Positions 14,550-22,427 of a stretch of DNA of 64,000 bases are shown here, in pieces; the first letter of the stretch is position 1, and each line of letters opens with the position of its first letter. Under the pieces are notes generated by a model that was not told the DNA's origin, searched no databases, and worked only from the letters and a program-made list of their open reading frames with translations. The position numbers and the translations under genes are program-made. Source of the DNA: an uncultured Lachnospiraceae bacterium (lineage in GTDB: Bacteria; Bacillota; Clostridia; Lachnospirales; Lachnospiraceae); the NCBI GenBank assembly GCA_902775485.1, contig CACYMJ010000009.1, positions 39,945 to 103,944 of the forward strand. Direction: 5' to 3'.

Positions 14550-15898
14550 TACAGTCTTGCCATCAATGCCTCTCTGGCCTCTTCGTATCCGGGCTTTCCG
14601 AGAAGTGCGAACATATTCTTCTTATAGCTTTCAACACCGGGCTGGTTGAACGGATTGACGCCCAGGGTATAACCGCTCACGCCGCAGGCAAACTCAAAGA
14701 AGTAGAACAACTGTCCGAGATAGAATTCATTAACCTCCGGAACATTTACAACCGTATTGGGAACGCATCCGTCCGTATGAGCAAGTATCGTTCCGTTCAT
14801 CGCACTCTTATTGACAAAATCCACCGTCTTGCCTGCAAGATAATTAAGTCCGTCAAGATCCGTAGGCTCTTCCGAAAGTGTTATCGTCTCTCTCGATGTC
14901 TCGATATTGATGACGGTCTCAAAGATATTTCTTGACCCGTCCTGGATGAACTGACCCATTGAATGAAGATCTGTCGTAAGATCAACACTTGCGGGGAATA
15001 TACCCTTCTGGTCCTTGCCTTCGGACTCTCCGTATAACTGCTTCCACCATTCGGAGATGTAATGTACAGACGGCTCATAGTTGGCCATGATCTCGATCTG
15101 TTTGCCTTTACGGAGAAGTATGTTCCGAACAGCCGCATACTTAAGCGCATCGTTCTCTTCAAACGGAGCTGTTAGAGCCGTCTCTCTTGCTGACTGTGCA
15201 CCTTCCATAAGCTTATTGATATCTGCGCCCGATACAGCGATGGGAAGAAGACCTACAGCGGTAAGTACTGAGAATCTGCCCCCGACATCATCGGGAACGA
15301 CAAAGCTCTCATAGCCCTCTTCGTTTGCCAGATTCTTAAGAGATCCTCTTGCCTTATCGGTCGTTGCATATATTCTCTTTGCAGCCTCTGCTTTTCCGTA
15401 TTTCTTCTCAAGCATTTCCTTGAACACTCTGAACGCAATGGCAGGTTCGGTGGTTGTTCCGGATTTACTGATCATATTGATCGAGAAATCACGGTCTCCG
15501 ATAACATCCATAAGATGCTTGATATATGTGCTGCTTATGCTGTTTCCGACAAAATAGATCTCAGGAGTCTTTCTGATCTCCTTCGGAATGATGTTATAAA
15601 AACTGTGGCGCAAAAATTCGATCGCAGCCCTTGCTCCGAGGTAAGATCCGCCTATTCCGATTACAAGCAGAACTTCGGAATCGCTTTTTATCTTCTCTGC
15701 AGCCTTTAATATACGGTCAAATTCTTCCTTGTCATAATCAACCGGAAGATCGATCCATCCGAGAAAATCGTTTCCCGCACCGCTCTTTGACACAAGAACT
15801 TCCTTCGCGTTCTCAACGATGTCGCACATTGAGCTTATCTCCTGCTCACCGATGAACTGCATTGCTTTGCTGTAATCATAAGTAACTTTTGAACTCAT
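14549..15898 (-). CDS. pgi: Glucose-6-phosphate isomerase
   Basis: The 449-residue glycolytic enzyme is of the short Firmicutes type, interconverting glucose-6-P and fructose-6-P. Signatures are [12 protein letters not shown], the phosphate-binding [28 protein letters not shown] and the catalytic Glu region in the C-terminal half. AAGGAGAAA precedes the ATG. It lies in an operon with murG, an unusual but harmless pairing. Confidence 0.97.
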   Translation of the reverse strand: MSSKVTYDYSKAMQFIGEQEISSMCDIVENAKEVLVSKSGAGNDFLGWIDLPVDYDKEEFDRILKAAEKIKSDSEVLLVIGIGGSYLGARAAIEFLRHSFYNIIPKEIRKTPEIYFVGNSISSTYIKHLMDVIGDRDFSINMISKSGTTTEPAIAFRVFKEMLEKKYGKAEAAKRIYATTDKARGSLKNLANEEGYESFVVPDDVGGRFSVLTAVGLLPIAVSGADINKLMEGAQSARETALTAPFEENDALKYAAVRNILLRKGKQIEIMANYEPSVHYISEWWKQLYGESEGKDQKGIFPASVDLTTDLHSMGQFIQDGSRNIFETVINIETSRETITLSEEPTDLDGLNYLAGKTVDFVNKSAMNGTILAHTDGCVPNTVVNVPEVNEFYLGQLFYFFEFACGVSGYTLGVNPFNQPGVESYKKNMFALLGKPGYEEAREALMARL

Positions 15899-15949
15899 TT
15901 TTGATCATTTCTCCTTTTTGGTTCATTAAAATGTTTAAAATATTATATC

Positions 15950-16360
15950 CTACGATACTATTTCCTTCAATACGGCTTCAAGCTCACCCTCTGCAGGTTC
16001 TGACGGTTTCATGTTAAAATCCTGGCCGTCATCTTTATATCGGGGGATCAGGTGGGTATGAAAATGAAATACCGTCTGTCCGGCCACCGTGCCGTTGTTC
16101 TGCATCACGTTAAAACCGTCCCATGAAAGTTTTTCCTTTAACAGTTTCATCATTTTGCGTGCAAGCGGGAAAACCTTTGCAGCCGTCTCGTCATCAAGCT
16201 GCTCCAGATTGTCAAAATGCTCCTTCGGAACTATCAGGCAATGTCCTTTTGTTGCGGGAGCCGCATCCAGAAACACTCTGAAATCATCATCCTCATATAT
16301 CGTATTCGTGGGGATATCTCCGTTTGCGAGCTTACAAAAAATACAATCATCCTTTTTCAT
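15950..16360 (-). CDS. HIT-family nucleotide hydrolase
   Basis: The 136-residue histidine-triad protein ends with HFHTHLIPRY (HxHxH active site) and begins with a CIFCKLANG zinc-type motif. It resembles Hint-type AMP-lysine/phosphoramidate hydrolases. It has a strong GAGGAGG site and lies 51 nt upstream of pgi. Confidence 0.93.
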   Translation of the reverse strand: MKKDDCIFCKLANGDIPTNTIYEDDDFRVFLDAAPATKGHCLIVPKEHFDNLEQLDDETAAKVFPLARKMMKLLKEKLSWDGFNVMQNNGTVAGQTVFHFHTHLIPRYKDDGQDFNMKPSEPAEGELEAVLKEIVS

Positions 16361-16381
16361 GAATCTTTCCTCCTCAGCGCA

Positions 16382-17386
16382 TCATTCACTGGCGTTTAAG
16401 AATGTGAATACCTGATCAAGAAGGAGCAGTATCCTGAAGTCTCCCTTGACCTGCATATCTCCTGTCATAAATGCTCTCTGGAAACTCATCTGGCCGGCAA
16501 TGATATGTTCAAGCACATCCGGTTTGATCCGGCAGAGTATGTCCGGAGTATCATGATTTCCATAGTAACACTTCAGTTTCGAATCGATGATCTCAACTAT
16601 AAGCGCTTTCTTCCTGTCTTCGATCATAAACTTGTACGAAGCGTTTACAACTCCTTCAGGCGAGAAATGCTCCTCGAAATCCCTGATGAACTGCTTGTTA
16701 ACATCAATGTCCTTCTTCTCAAGCATACCCTTGAACAGTGATGAGAGTTCCTGAATATCTTCCTTCTGCTGTGCCACATACTGCTCATCGGAAGCATATT
16801 TGGACAGCTGCTCTGTTTCCTGGGGTGTGAGAGGTATGATCTTAGTTCCGCCGACTATCTGTTTAACAGCCTGGTTGCTTGAAGGAAGAGAGTGCATTTT
16901 CTGCGAGATCGTCCGGTACAGATTTTCAGTCTTCTTCTCTATGATCTTGATATATTCACCGTTCAGTTCGAAGTTTGTTGTATCATCCACATATCCGCAC
17001 AGCCCGCTGCAAGGCAGTCCGCCAAGGATCTCCCATGCAACCTGCAGGCTCGTTTTGGCTTCACGTTCCCCGCTTGATAAGGACATTACTACCGGGCACA
17101 TATAAGTCTTGCTGATCTTCTCTTTGTTGCCGTATAACCAGCAGGCATCCAGAAACTGCATCATGTATCCGCCGACCCCGTACCATTCGACCGTTGTAGC
17201 AAGCACGATACCGTCAGCTTCGTTTATCGATGCCGGAAGTGACGTGATCTGGTTTCGAAGCTCATAAAGCGGAAATCTTTCCACATTAACGTTGAGCTCG
17301 GTAAGAACCTCCGTCATTTTGCTTATCACAAACAGCGTCGGATCATCCAGTATACCTCTGCCTCCGTAATAAATATTGATCTTCAT
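16382..17386 (-). CDS. Flavodoxin-like/SCP2 two-domain protein
   Basis: The 334-residue protein has an N-terminal flavodoxin/NADPH-FMN-reductase fold (1-170), with GIVLATTVEWYGVGGYMMQF as the flavin-proximal loop. A helical linker follows, then an SCP2-type lipid-binding domain (about 235-330: FSPEGVVNASYKFMIEDRKK, QMSFQRAFMTGDMQVKGD). It may be a flavin reductase acting on a hydrophobic substrate. It overlaps the rhomboid gene end by 4 nt, so both are translated together. Confidence 0.8.
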   Translation of the reverse strand: MKINIYYGGRGILDDPTLFVISKMTEVLTELNVNVERFPLYELRNQITSLPASINEADGIVLATTVEWYGVGGYMMQFLDACWLYGNKEKISKTYMCPVVMSLSSGEREAKTSLQVAWEILGGLPCSGLCGYVDDTTNFELNGEYIKIIEKKTENLYRTISQKMHSLPSSNQAVKQIVGGTKIIPLTPQETEQLSKYASDEQYVAQQKEDIQELSSLFKGMLEKKDIDVNKQFIRDFEEHFSPEGVVNASYKFMIEDRKKALIVEIIDSKLKCYYGNHDTPDILCRIKPDVLEHIIAGQMSFQRAFMTGDMQVKGDFRILLLLDQVFTFLNASE

Positions 17387-18456
17387 GTAAGCGTACTCCT
17401 ATCGTTTTTTCTGTACAGGATCAACGCAGCAACGAATCCTCCCACCAGGCCAAACAGATGTGCTGCATTATCTACTCTTTCCGCAACAAAACCCTGGTAA
17501 AGCATATATGCTATAAGAACACATACCCGAAGCGTTGTCATATCTTCAAGCCTTCCCTTGTTTATGACAACTATCCAAAGCAAAGCGCCTATTATCGCAA
17601 ATATCGCACCCGATGCGCCTACAGACATGATCTGCGGATTATACAGTGCATACAGAAACGATCCGCAGCCCCCGAACATTCCTCCGAGCAAATATATCAG
17701 GATATATCTGAACTTACCTACAGCCCTTTCCACGTTATCACCAAGGAACATCAACACCACCATATTTCCGGCGATATGATCAAAACCGTTGTGTAGGAAC
17801 ATGTAGGTAAACAGTCTGTATATCTGTCCGTGTTCAATTATCCCGGGCGCATACATAGCCCCGTTGTACAGTATCGTCTCGACTCTTTCCGGTGAGCAGA
17901 AAAAAGACATATAGAGAAAAACCAGAACGTTTACTATCACCAGTGCGGTATTGACCGGCGTGAACTCCCGGGCAAACGATCTGGCCTGTCTCGGATTGTC
18001 ATCATAGTATCCCGTATATCTTCCGGCGGGAGTCGTCTCATATATAACCTCAGGAACTTTTACTGATATAGGTATCTGTGACTCGATCTGTTCCCTTAAT
18101 CCGTAAAATTCGTCAGGCTGATTCTCATATACGATCAATGACCCTGTTTCGGAATTGACGATCCAGCAATGAGTATCACTTAATATGTACTTCCTGGATT
18201 CGCTTACAAACGGCGTAACTACAAGCGTCAGAAAATCTATATCTTCGTATCCGTGCTCCCTTATATGCTCCTTTGATTTCTCGCAAAAAACCTCATATTG
18301 TTCTGTCGTAACGGTAACATCCTCGACAAGATCCAATACCTGGACCACTTTGGCCGAAGACATTTCATACCGGACAAACAGCTTTACAAAGGGAACGTTC
18401 GATTCGATCTTCAGGTATCCCTGTTTTTCGAGAAGACTCTGAATCTTTTCAACCAT
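17383..18456 (-). CDS. Rhomboid-family intramembrane serine protease
   Basis: The 357-residue protein has a cytosolic N-terminal domain (1-175) and a rhomboid core with the catalytic Ser in SVGASGAIFAIIG and the catalytic His in NAAHLFGLVGG. The conserved HNGFDHIAGNMVVL loop lies between. It cleaves membrane proteins within the bilayer. No ribosome site precedes the ATG. A TTAACA-17-TATAAT promoter ends 6 nt before it, so the mRNA is probably leaderless. Confidence 0.9.
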   Translation of the reverse strand: MVEKIQSLLEKQGYLKIESNVPFVKLFVRYEMSSAKVVQVLDLVEDVTVTTEQYEVFCEKSKEHIREHGYEDIDFLTLVVTPFVSESRKYILSDTHCWIVNSETGSLIVYENQPDEFYGLREQIESQIPISVKVPEVIYETTPAGRYTGYYDDNPRQARSFAREFTPVNTALVIVNVLVFLYMSFFCSPERVETILYNGAMYAPGIIEHGQIYRLFTYMFLHNGFDHIAGNMVVLMFLGDNVERAVGKFRYILIYLLGGMFGGCGSFLYALYNPQIMSVGASGAIFAIIGALLWIVVINKGRLEDMTTLRVCVLIAYMLYQGFVAERVDNAAHLFGLVGGFVAALILYRKNDRSTLT

Positions 18457-18462
18457 AACGGA

Positions 18463-18491
18463 ATTATATCAAATTGTGGAGGACCTGTTAA
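18463..18491 (-). promoter_or_regulatory. Promoter predicted to give a leaderless rhomboid mRNA
   Basis: TTAACA (18486-18491), 17 nt, TATAAT (18463-18468), then 6 nt to ATG at 18456. Transcription should start at or next to the A of ATG. The -35 overlaps the end of the upstream tadE-like gene. Confidence 0.75.
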
Positions 18492-18841
18492 TACTTTGGA
18501 CAAAAGTGTTTATAAGCTTTTGCGGTATGCAGGTATGTCCCCGGAAAAAGCGGAGGGGACCCCTCGACCGTAAGGATCACATACTTTTCGTCCGATTCAG
18601 ACCTTATATCCGTGTTCCAGTTCAGCAAAAGATCCGAAGCCAGTTTCACGCCGGCATACTCTGCCGCCGTCTCGTCCGGATCATCCTCATATACACCCCG
18701 GATCACGGCACTCTGGCATATATATTCCATGGCGCATCTGTCATGCGCAAACATCGCAGCATAAAGAAACAGCACGATAATTCCCAAAACCAAAGGCATT
18801 ATCAGTGCCGCTTCAACCGTATAACTTCCTTTAAATCTCAT
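18488..18841 (-). CDS. TadE-like pseudopilin
   Basis: The 117-residue protein begins MRFKGSYTVEAALIMPLVLG, the TadE/TadG N-terminal pattern: a short basic leader, Glu after the cleavage region and one hydrophobic helix. The rest is extracellular. It is the last gene of the Flp operon and overlaps the peptidase gene by 11 nt. Its role is minor pilin in Tad pilus assembly. Confidence 0.8.
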   Translation of the reverse strand: MRFKGSYTVEAALIMPLVLGIIVLFLYAAMFAHDRCAMEYICQSAVIRGVYEDDPDETAAEYAGVKLASDLLLNWNTDIRSESDEKYVILTVEGSPPLFPGTYLHTAKAYKHFCPKY

Positions 18842-19286
18842 ATACCGTCACAGCCAGGAATCCCGCCATAATAAAAGGCGCAAAAGGTATGGTTCCTTTA
18901 AAACGTTTTTTTGCGGATACGATCCTGATCCCGGCAAAAACCGCTGCGGCAATAAAAGCGGCAGAAAGTGCCGCAAATAGTATTTGGAGGCCAAGGATCA
19001 AACCAAGCGAGGCCATAAGATATCCGTCTCCCATTCCAATACAGGCCCCGCCTGCTTTTACGATCATGATGATCACAACCGATACCGCTGCCGGCAGCAA
19101 AATATCATACAACAGAATATGCTCTGACTGTACAGGTGATGCAAAAAACCAGGATACGGCAAACATGGCCAGCGTTCCGGCCGAAGAGACCGCCAGCGGA
19201 AACAGATATATATTTCTTTCCCTGATATCCGTATATGAACATATTGCCAACAATAAAAGTGCGATCATCTGCCTTATCTGCCACAT
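18831..19286 (-). CDS. Prepilin peptidase (TadV/CpaA, A24 family)
   Basis: The roughly 152-residue integral membrane aspartyl protease processes Flp and TadE prepilins. The catalytic Asps lie in SYTDIRERNI and GMGDGYLMA (GxGD). About five helices are visible. Several starts are possible; ATG at 19286 has AAGGAGG 11 nt upstream, while TTG at 19295 is too close to it. It overlaps the preceding pseudopilin gene end. Confidence 0.87.
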   Translation of the reverse strand: MWQIRQMIALLLLAICSYTDIRERNIYLFPLAVSSAGTLAMFAVSWFFASPVQSEHILLYDILLPAAVSVVIIMIVKAGGACIGMGDGYLMASLGLILGLQILFAALSAAFIAAAVFAGIRIVSAKKRFKGTIPFAPFIMAGFLAVTVYEI

Positions 19287-20017
19287 CTGCTGCAAGGCCT
19301 CCTTCCACCGGCTTCTTCGGGTCTTACGGCCTTTACCGTCCTTTTCAGCCCGCTGCAGGAGATACTGTTATGGTATCTGTCTCCCTCGGGAGTTATGAAC
19401 AGTTTTTCATCCGTCTTTTTTGCGTGGCATATGCCGCATGATCTGTATCTGTTACCGTTGTTATTCCTCATATTATCGATCATTTCCCGATCTACCTCTT
19501 CGATCGTCAGCTTTATGTGACTGCACTGTCTGTCAAGATGATAAACCTCGCTGTCATCCGTGATATATACATATTCCCCGCTGCCAAAATATCCATGATC
19601 GTAACCGTTCCATGCATGGACAAGACATCTTCTTTTATACGGTATGCATAGAAGTCCGAACATATCCGACATAGGGACAAGATCGCAGCTTAAGAACAGC
19701 TCTATGTATTCCGTATCATCCGCCCTTGGTCCGGATATTTCTATGCCGTCTCTTCCGTTTTCTATATACTTTGTATCCGGTTCCGGCAGGGCCTGTGCTA
19801 TGCTCTCACGTATTTTTGAATCCGTGAAGTTTTCGATGCCACCTTCTGCGGCGATCTCCTGCGCTTTTGTCAACAGAAGTGCCTGCAGTCTCTGCCCGGT
19901 ACGGTTCATAAACAAGAGACTTACGATAGTCATCAGCGCGATCATGAATACGGGAACTGACAGAGCCGCCTCCAGCGTCAATACGGCTTTTTTATATGCT
20001 TTCATTAAGATACGCAT
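19274..20017 (-). CDS. TadE-like pseudopilin with two C-terminal CxxC metal-type repeats
   Basis: The 247-residue protein begins with a TadE-like helix (KAVLTLEAALSVPVFMIALM). It ends with two tandem units of similar layout: VYHLDRQCSH with SCGICH, and RYHNSISCSG with CSRCG. These resemble small Ada-type zinc-binding modules and would sit outside the cell or in the wall. Neighbours are the DUF5702-type pilus protein and the prepilin peptidase. Two near in-frame ATGs (20017, 20005) cannot be separated. Confidence 0.78.
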   Translation of the reverse strand: MRILMKAYKKAVLTLEAALSVPVFMIALMTIVSLLFMNRTGQRLQALLLTKAQEIAAEGGIENFTDSKIRESIAQALPEPDTKYIENGRDGIEISGPRADDTEYIELFLSCDLVPMSDMFGLLCIPYKRRCLVHAWNGYDHGYFGSGEYVYITDDSEVYHLDRQCSHIKLTIEEVDREMIDNMRNNNGNRYRSCGICHAKKTDEKLFITPEGDRYHNSISCSGLKRTVKAVRPEEAGGRRPCSRCGR

Positions 20018-20795
20018 ATCTTTTTTCTATAACATAATATTTTCCCTGTCTGCTTTGAAGACCGGCCATAAAAGATACGTCATAGTAGCACTCTTCAAGA
20101 TCAAACGCGGGACTTCCGTTTTCTTTCATATACTCCGTAATAAGATTTTTAAACCTGTCCAGCAGCACAGCCGTATCTTCATCCTCCAGCCTTGCACACA
20201 GATAATCTTCGTATGGTGCCTCCGTTTCATCAACATGATCCATACGCGCGTTCATAATATTCTCTTCATCAGATACATACGCATATAACAGATATTCGAT
20301 CTCCCCTGTTCTGTATGCCCCCTGACACGGAATATCATCGTTTCCGCATACGCTTATAAGATACGTAAGAAACCATCCTTCATCACCGGTATCCGAAAAC
20401 CTCCGGTCAAAAGCAAGATTTTCCTTTGCATATCTGACGGCCGACTCATACAGATACCTCTTCGTCTCCGATTCAGTCCCGTATCCCGTTATCCCGACCT
20501 CACAGACCTTGCTTGTGCTGATGCTGTTCTCCAAATATGTCCTGAAATGTCCTTTGGTTAATTCGCTGCCGTTTTCGTACCCCTTATATGAGCTGTCTAT
20601 CAGCAGAATGTGAAACCTTTCAAACAACGCCCTGTTATATTCTGCAAAGCAGGATCTGACGGCATTATCAACCGCATATCCGGCTTCTGACTCTGACATG
20701 TAATTACCGGCAGCACCATACAGCAGTAAAATAAATGCCGAAATGACCGACAACATAAGAGCAAGAAACACCGTGATCCCCCCTTTACAGTTCAT
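19992..20795 (-). CDS. Tad-locus membrane-anchored protein (TadG-like, DUF5702 type)
   Basis: The 267-residue protein begins GGITVFLALMLSVISAFILLL, a single hydrophobic anchor with TadG-like character. A long extracellular part follows with no recognised catalytic motif. Family members are known from Clostridia Tad loci. The start overlaps the Flp pilin stop (ATGA), so pilin and this protein are coupled. The end overlaps the next gene by 26 nt. Confidence 0.72.
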   Translation of the reverse strand: MNCKGGITVFLALMLSVISAFILLLYGAAGNYMSESEAGYAVDNAVRSCFAEYNRALFERFHILLIDSSYKGYENGSELTKGHFRTYLENSISTSKVCEVGITGYGTESETKRYLYESAVRYAKENLAFDRRFSDTGDEGWFLTYLISVCGNDDIPCQGAYRTGEIEYLLYAYVSDEENIMNARMDHVDETEAPYEDYLCARLEDEDTAVLLDRFKNLITEYMKENGSPAFDLEECYYDVSFMAGLQSRQGKYYVIEKRYAYLNESI

Positions 20796-20998
20796 AAGGC
20801 ATTTGCATCCTCAGCAATCCTTCCGAATACGGAATTGACTATCCCCGTAAGCTGATCCCTGAATATCACAACAAGACCGATAAGCACGACCAGTATAAGG
20901 ATCACCTCAACTACACCTATCCCGCGGTCATCTTCTACCGCTCCTGCAAATATTTCCCTGATCTTTGTCAGGATAACGCCAAAAAAATCTGAAAACAT
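20792..20998 (-). CDS. Flp1-like type IVb pilin
   Basis: The 68-residue protein has a 24-residue leader ending DDRGIG, then VVEVILILVVLIGLVVIF with Glu near position 5 of the mature helix, the Flp pilin pattern. It is the likely major subunit of the Tad pilus, processed by the peptidase at 18831-19286. It starts the second half of the pilus locus and has a 129 nt leader. Confidence 0.85.
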   Translation of the reverse strand: MFSDFFGVILTKIREIFAGAVEDDRGIGVVEVILILVVLIGLVVIFRDQLTGIVNSVFGRIAEDANAL

Positions 20999-21133
20999 AT
21001 GATACCTCCTGTCGTTTCAAATACATAACCCGCCCTTTAGCAAGGCCAACTTCCAAATCTTCCACGTGGTAAATATGCCGATACGGCATGATCTGATCAT
21101 GCGAAAACCTGAATGAGTTTTCTGATGTGTCCG

Positions 21134-21163
21134 ATTATATGACAGGATGAGCGGCCATGTAAA
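21134..21163 (-). promoter_or_regulatory. Promoter of the Flp pilin operon
   Basis: TTTACA (21158-21163), 18 nt, TATAAT (21134-21139). The tadA promoter (34649-34678) has the same boxes and spacing. In the rest of 20999-21299 I see one small hairpin (GCCG/CGGC near 21072-21086) and the terminator of the AEC gene, but no known riboswitch. Confidence 0.72.
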
Positions 21164-21235
21164 TACTCTTTTTCAATACCGTGATAGTGTACAAAAAGCG
21201 CTGTCCGCCGCATTTTGACAATTTGTTCATTATAC

Positions 21236-21276
21236 ATAAAAAAATAACAGGATCGGCTGAAAACCGGCCCTGTTTT
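21236..21276 (-). terminator. Terminator after the AEC transporter gene
   Basis: Minus strand AACAGG-GCCGG pairs with the CCGAT-CCTGTT side and is followed by ATTTTTTT, 24 nt downstream of the stop at 21300. Confidence 0.8.
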
Positions 21277-21299
21277 TCTACATGTAAGATCTCTGTTTT

Positions 21300-22241
21300 T
21301 TACAGAAAGTACATTACCGCTGGGATCGTTACTATTGTCGCGATCGTTGTCAGTATGATCCCCGCGGATATCATATCCTCTTTGACTCCATATTGTTTTG
21401 CCATCATCAGAGGGAGATTTGCTGCCGGCATTGCAGCCATTACAATTGCCGTACTGAGTATCAACCTGTTGGCGATAAACGGCCGGAGAATGAATATCAG
21501 CAATATCGGCACAAGCATCTGCCTCACGATCACGAACACATACAGTCTCCATCTGGAAAACACTTCCTTCGGAACCATCTGCGCAACTGATGTGCCGAGA
21601 ACTATCATTGAGAGAAATGTTGTACAGTTGCCTATATAACGAAGCGTGGAATCCATTATCTCCGGTACTTTAATATCCAAAAGATATACGACTATGGTCA
21701 CTACAGCCATGACCGTACCGGAGTTGATGACATTTTTCATTGAAAAAACGTCCCTTAACTCCTCATCCGGATGCTGAAGCCGGGCCGTTTTTTTGAGAGA
21801 TGCCACCCCGTAAGTGTATATGATCATATTAAACGTCAGTCCGCATATTGATACAAATATAAGAGATCCTGTCCCGAGTACCGCTGAAGCAAAGGGTATG
21901 CCGATAAATCCGACATTCCCGAAAATGGCAAGCATTCTGTACGCATATCTTCTGTCGCGCTGTACTCCGAGCAGCACCGGAATAAGATATGCCAATGGGA
22001 TCAGGATCGCGTACATAACAACAAAGCATAAAAAAGCGATCCCGACTTCCTTTGTGCTGACTTTATCTTCTTCGGCAAGCGCCGCACACAACAGGGTGAT
22101 CGGGTTCGTGATGTTGACTATGATCCACGAAATCTGCTTTGATGACTCGTTTGACAGATGATTTTTCCTATACAGGTATACTCCGATGATTATCAGTATG
22201 AAGATGATCATCATCTGTTTTTGCACAACCCATACGCTCAT
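21300..22241 (-). CDS. AEC-family (auxin efflux carrier type) transporter
   Basis: The 313-residue protein has about ten helices and the AEC/membrane-transport fold, with SWIIVNITNPITLL near the N-terminus, GNVGFIGIPFA in the middle and MAAMPAANLPLMMAKQYG in the C-terminal half. Bacterial members move small organic acids or amino acids, and the substrate is unknown here. It lies at the edge of the alpha-galactoside cluster and is not obviously part of it. Confidence 0.88.
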   Translation of the reverse strand: MSVWVVQKQMMIIFILIIIGVYLYRKNHLSNESSKQISWIIVNITNPITLLCAALAEEDKVSTKEVGIAFLCFVVMYAILIPLAYLIPVLLGVQRDRRYAYRMLAIFGNVGFIGIPFASAVLGTGSLIFVSICGLTFNMIIYTYGVASLKKTARLQHPDEELRDVFSMKNVINSGTVMAVVTIVVYLLDIKVPEIMDSTLRYIGNCTTFLSMIVLGTSVAQMVPKEVFSRWRLYVFVIVRQMLVPILLIFILRPFIANRLILSTAIVMAAMPAANLPLMMAKQYGVKEDMISAGIILTTIATIVTIPAVMYFL

Positions 22242-22427
22242 TATCCGGCATTTCTCTCCTTAATGATCCTGTCCAAAGAAAAAGTTTATTCCAAGAGCAG
22301 GCTTTTGTAAAGGATGATCTGTATCCGGCTTCAGCCGTTCATTTCCATAAATGCGGGTATCATCACGATCACAAGAACGATTATCAGGAGGTACTTAAAG
22401 GCAACAGGAAAGTCGACTGATCTAAGA

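Noticed and set aside
20999-21130. Flp leader as a c-di-GMP riboswitch
   Set aside because: The conserved class I or class II core sequences are not present; only a small hairpin is seen.
22242-22427. Minus-strand frame reading FPVAFKYLLIIVLVIVMIPAF, like a membrane helix
   Set aside because: A stop lies just upstream and no start codon or ribosome site precedes it; it may be a gene remnant, but a gene call is not supported.
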